From Adiantum capillus-veneris (taxonomy: Eukaryota > Streptophyta > Polypodiopsida > Polypodiales > Pteridaceae), in NCBI GenBank assembly GCA_014529385.2, contig CM043970.1:64618996-64682995 (forward strand): a stretch of DNA of 64,000 nucleotides, in the 5' to 3' direction. Positions within the stretch are counted from its first letter, which is position 1. Each line of letters begins with the position of its first letter. The position numbers and the translations under genes are program-made. The notes under the pieces were generated by a model. The model saw only the letters and a list, made by a program, of their open reading frames with translations, was not told the DNA's origin and did no database searches. This document shows, piece after piece, positions 60,261 through 64,000 of the stretch.

Positions 60261-62344
60261 TTACTGTACAGGGAAGTGCCATGCCCTAAGGACATGATCA
60301 ATCCAAAAGAGGAGTAGGCCCAAAGCTTTGTGGGAAGCAAGTTCAAACTTCTCACGAGGCAATGATTTTGTGAAAATATTTGCAAGGTTGTCATGTGTCA
60401 GCACATAAGCCAAGCTGGTCTCTCTTGCTGAGAGTCTCTCTCTGACATAGTGATAATGCACCTCAATATGCTTTGTGTAATGAAAAATTTGGTTCCTCAC
60501 AACTACTAATGCACTATGATTGTCAATGTAGATGATGTTGGCAGTGTCCTATCCAACACCCAAATTAGCCATAAGGCGTATGAGCCATACACATTCAATT
60601 GTAGCTGTGAAGATTTCCCTATACTCAGTCTCACAACTGGAAGTTTCCATAGTAGTTTACTTTTGTTTCAACCATGATATGCATGAACTGCCAAGCATGA
60701 AACAAAAACCACTTGTGGACACTTGTATATCATAAGAACTAGCCCAATCTGAGTCCAAAAAGGCATGTAAATTTGGCGGCAATAATCCCTCCTTGGGATA
60801 AAGCAAGCCAAGATGTAAAGTGACACACAAGTAGAAAAAAATACTTGATAGTGTGCCAATTCTTAGACCCTGGGCTATGCATAAATGTGCTTACCTGTGA
60901 GACCACAAATTGAATATTGGGACTCATATTGCATACATAGATAAGGCAACCAAGAGTATTTTGATAAAGAGTGACATTGATAGGATCAGCATCATGAAGA
61001 CTCAATTCAAACCTATTTCCATGGGAGTAGCAATAGGTTTGTAGTCCTCAAGTATAAACTTACATAAGAATGTCTCTATGTAGCTTCCTCAAAGATATCA
61101 CCATGAAAGAAAGCAGTAACAATATATGATTGATGTACATCCCATCCAAAATGAGCTGCCAATGCACATAGAAAATAAACAGTAGTCATACACAAGTGGG
61201 AATAAAAGTCTCTTCATAATTTAGGCCTTTCTATTGTGCATAAGCTTTTGTAACAAGGCCAACCTTATAGCGATCAATCTCACCATCTAGATTACGATTC
61301 AACTTGTAAACCCACTTCATCAACCTATGGCCTTTTTGCTACTATGAGGAAAATCCATGTGTAATTTTTTATAAGTGCATCACATTCTAATTGCATGGCA
61401 GCCATCCATATTTCTAAATTTTGTGCTTCATCAAAAGATAGACGTTCTTCTACATCATATAAACTAGAAACAACCAAAACATAATAATCTAATGCATAAG
61501 ATGCATGACAAGAACCTAACGAGTACGACTAGACGCCAACCATTTTGCCATACCTCTAGCATGCTCATTCTCAACCCTTTCCACATCATGTATATCTGTA
61601 TCAGTAATAGGATGATGATCCGTAGCATTTTTTAAAACCACCATAGGCTATACATTTGCCTCATTGAAATTTACATTCAAGTTTTCACCATTAAAAAGAG
61701 GCAAAAAACTATCATAAATGTCTTGTGAGATTACATTACTCTCTCTAAGACATGACAACAAAGGCTACACAAACACAACATCTCATGAAATCAAGATCCA
61801 TTTCATTTGAGGATGGTATAATCAATACCCTTTCCTTTTAGTATTGTAACCAAAAAAATTCATTTAATTGCCTTATCATCAAAATTTTTGTGTTGTGTTC
61901 GTGGCACCAAAGCATAAGCTAAACAAACAAAAAAGTGCATGTGATCAATAGATGGCTTCCTATCATGCTATACGCCATAAGGATTCATAGATTGCAAAGC
62001 CTTTGTAGCACACATGTTAAGTACATAAGTAGTACACACAATGGCCTCAAGCCAAAATAAATGTGGAAAAGATTGACTCTTGACCATACTTTCATGCCAT
62101 CTCCATAAGAGATCTGTTTTTTCTTTTAGCAACACACTTTTGTTGAGGTGTATATAGCACTACACATTGGTGTTTTATCCCATGACTAGCCAGAAATGCA
62201 TTAAACTCATGATATATAAACTCCCCTTTTCAATCTGAATGAAGGGTGTCCATAGTACATTTAAAGACATTGTGAGCTATAGCTAGAAATTTCTTGAAGC
62301 ACACGAACACTCTAGACTTAGCTTTAAGTGGATACACCTATTCA
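60261..62344 (-). pseudogene. Copia-alpha pol remnant across the unit 2/unit 3 junction
   Basis: Same as 25437-27521: RNase H tail, connection and stop-rich integrase, running without a break through 61824/61825. Confidence 0.75.
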
Positions 62345-63050
62345 TGTGTTCGGAAATAGGACGTAGCTAAGTAGATAATTGAGTAGTTTACTTAATGGAG
62401 AGAGATAATTTTCACACATAAGAGATTATAGAGTAGAGAGAGAGAGAGAGAGAGAGCACACACAATATACATGGTTCACCCAATGTATCCACTCAATGGC
62501 TTTAGTACTTCAAAACAAGAAGTAGATTACAAAGGGATTATACCATTTTGGAGCTCCCGCCTTGCTTCACTCTCACCACCTCAAATCAACTAATTCACAA
62601 TGCTTTACTATCCGTGTTTATGTGTAGAGGAAGCCTCCTTTTATAGGCCAAAAGGGCTGCCCTCTCTCATGAGCGGTAGTCGTGTGTAGCCGCCCTTGTG
62701 TTGAAAAGTCCAAATTGGGCCCTCCAATTCGCCCATGTGTGGCCGCCCTTGAGAAGACAAGTCTGCCTTTGAGGTCGGCCACCGGCCATTGACTTTTGAC
62801 CACTGGCCACCGCCCATTGACTACCAGACATCGGCCAAACAGCAAGTTGTTTTTCGATCACTTTTCGACCGCCGTCCAGCCATAATATTTCGGCGAAAAG
62901 GAATATTTTAGTGACTAGCCATGAAATTTTTGTTTTTCAATGAGTGATTTTTCTTCATGCACAATGGCTTCTCTTCATAATGGGGGCCTTACAAATGTGC
63001 ATTATTAATACAAAAAATCACAAGGGATAAATCAGGCTCCATACTTAACA
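62345..63050 (-). repeat. Copia-beta 3' LTR (unit 3)
   Basis: Same ends as in units 1 and 2, with the shortest AG run (62435-62456). Confidence 0.75.
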
Positions 63051-64000
63051 ATCTCCCACTTGGAGACTGATCTCCAAACCAAACATGTGACTACTTTCCA
63101 TCCTAGTTTCATATCCTTGAATGCCGATTGAAGATGAGCAGCAAAAGCTCAACTTCTCCTTGTTGACCACCTTTGTGAACATGTCTGGAGGATTTTCACT
63201 TGTATGCACCTTTCCTAGCTTTAGTTGTCCCTCTTCCAAAAGTGTGCGTATGAAGTGATATCTCACCTCAATGTGCTTTACCCTTGAATGAAAGGCCGCG
63301 TTCTTCTCACAGGATGGATAGCACTTTGTCTATCACTGTACAAGACACAATTGTCTTGTTTGAATCCAAGCTCTTCTAAGAATCTGTGAGGCCACATAAT
63401 TTCTTTCCTTGCCTGTGTCATTGCTACATACTCCGCTTCCGTGGTAGAAAGTGCGACCACTTTCTGCAGCTTTGAAGCCCAGCTAATTGTTGTACCTCCA
63501 ACCGTGAAGACATAGCCAGTAGGGCTCCTTCAAGTATATTTGTCACTTGCTATATCTACATCCGCATATCCTTGAAGAAAAATATCAGTTCCTCCAAAAT
63601 ACGAAGCATTTGTTGTTGTCCCTTTCATATACCTAAGTATCCACTTCATAGCTTGTCAGCGCTCTTTACCTAGGTTGTCCATGAATCTACTTACAACTCC
63701 CATTGTATGTGCAATGTCTGGCCTTGTCCAGACCATAGTATACATAAGAGAACCTATTACTGTAACATATGGAACTTTAGACATATAGTCTATCTCCTCT
63801 TGTGTCTTTGGACACATTTCTTTAGTTAGTTTAAAGTGACTAGTCAAAGGTGTAGAAATCGATTTTTCATCTTGCATTGCAAACCGTTCTAGTACCTTCT
63901 TGATGTAATCCTCTTGAGGTAGCTTCATTATTTTCTTCGTCATGTCCCTTGAATCTTCATACAAAGTATCCTCTTTGCAGCACCTAAATCTTTCATTGAA
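63051..64000 (-). pseudogene. Copia-beta pol remnant (unit 3), cut by the window edge
   Basis: RNase H tail (63266-63045), RNase H (63460-63278) and connection (63964-63656) as in the other units. It resembles unit 1 in keeping Trp in MVWTRPDIAH where unit 2 has a stop. Confidence 0.85.

Larger units (their letters stand above)
27002..61824. repeat. Array unit 2 (34,823 bp, enlarged by an inserted gypsy element)
   Basis: Second copy of the unit. It is longer because it contains element C plus its target duplication (9,983 bp) and keeps 1,119 bp of a solo LTR that unit 1 has lost. Subtracting both leaves 23,721 bp, close to unit 1. Remaining differences are microsatellite lengths, two 48-bp deletions and scattered small changes. 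Confidence 0.9.
61825..64000. repeat. Array unit 3 (start only, runs off the window)
   Basis: From 61825 the sequence repeats the start of units 1 and 2 (copia-alpha integrase, copia-beta LTR, copia-beta RNase H/RT) to the window edge. The junction with unit 2 at 61824/61825 has the same bases as that between units 1 and 2 at 27001/27002. Confidence 0.9.

Overview
The window is nuclear DNA of a land plant. It has spliceosomal introns with GT..AG ends, a plant-type HAD/FCP1-like gene, CACTA (En/Spm) DNA transposon genes, plant Ty1/copia and Ty3/gypsy elements, and long AG/AT/CA microsatellites. Nothing seen fixes the species; a large, repeat-rich genome is likely. There are no bacterial operons, CRISPR arrays or convincing RNA genes.

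Layout. Positions 1-3126 are the only single-copy part. They hold the 3' two exons of an FCP1-like HAD gene (plus strand) and a two-exon gene of unknown function (minus strand). From 3127 to the end the window is a head-to-tail array of one TE-packed unit: unit 1 (3127-27001), unit 2 (27002-61824) and the start of unit 3 (61825-64000). The units are nearly identical, so the duplication is young, unless it is two haplotypes joined by assembly.

Inside each unit, left to right: a copia integrase fragment (copia-alpha, whose remainder lies at the end of the previous unit); a second copia (copia-beta) with its 3' LTR and a decayed pol; an unassigned stretch with a gypsy integrase tail; a solo LTR with target duplication CTAC; unassigned DNA; a complete but dead chromodomain gypsy element (element E, about 6.9 kb, two LTRs); one end of a CACTA element with a TNP1-like gene and the C-terminal part of a TNP2-like transposase; then the copia-alpha RT/RNase H region that runs into the next unit. 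Almost all coding is on the minus strand.

Unit 2 alone carries element C (30823-40801), a 9,979-bp Tat-type gypsy element inserted in copia-beta with target duplication GTAG. Its 1.5-kb LTRs differ at only a handful of sites, and the solo LTRs in both units are relatives of them. C has a second RNase H domain and, between its primer site and gag, two paralogous ORFs that look like captured F-box-like genes, one with a possible intron. Its gag-pol carries two in-frame stops and a frameshift next to the RT catalytic aspartates, so it is probably non-autonomous.

Order of events read from the nesting: copia, E, CACTA and solo LTRs were in place; the 23.9-kb unit was duplicated; C then inserted into unit 2 only; unit 1 lost 1.1 kb from its solo LTR; unit 2 lost 48 bp at a CACTA palindrome and 48 bp in the TNP1-like gene. 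The items most worth following up are the gene cargo of C, a possible self-priming site in E, and the origin of the array.
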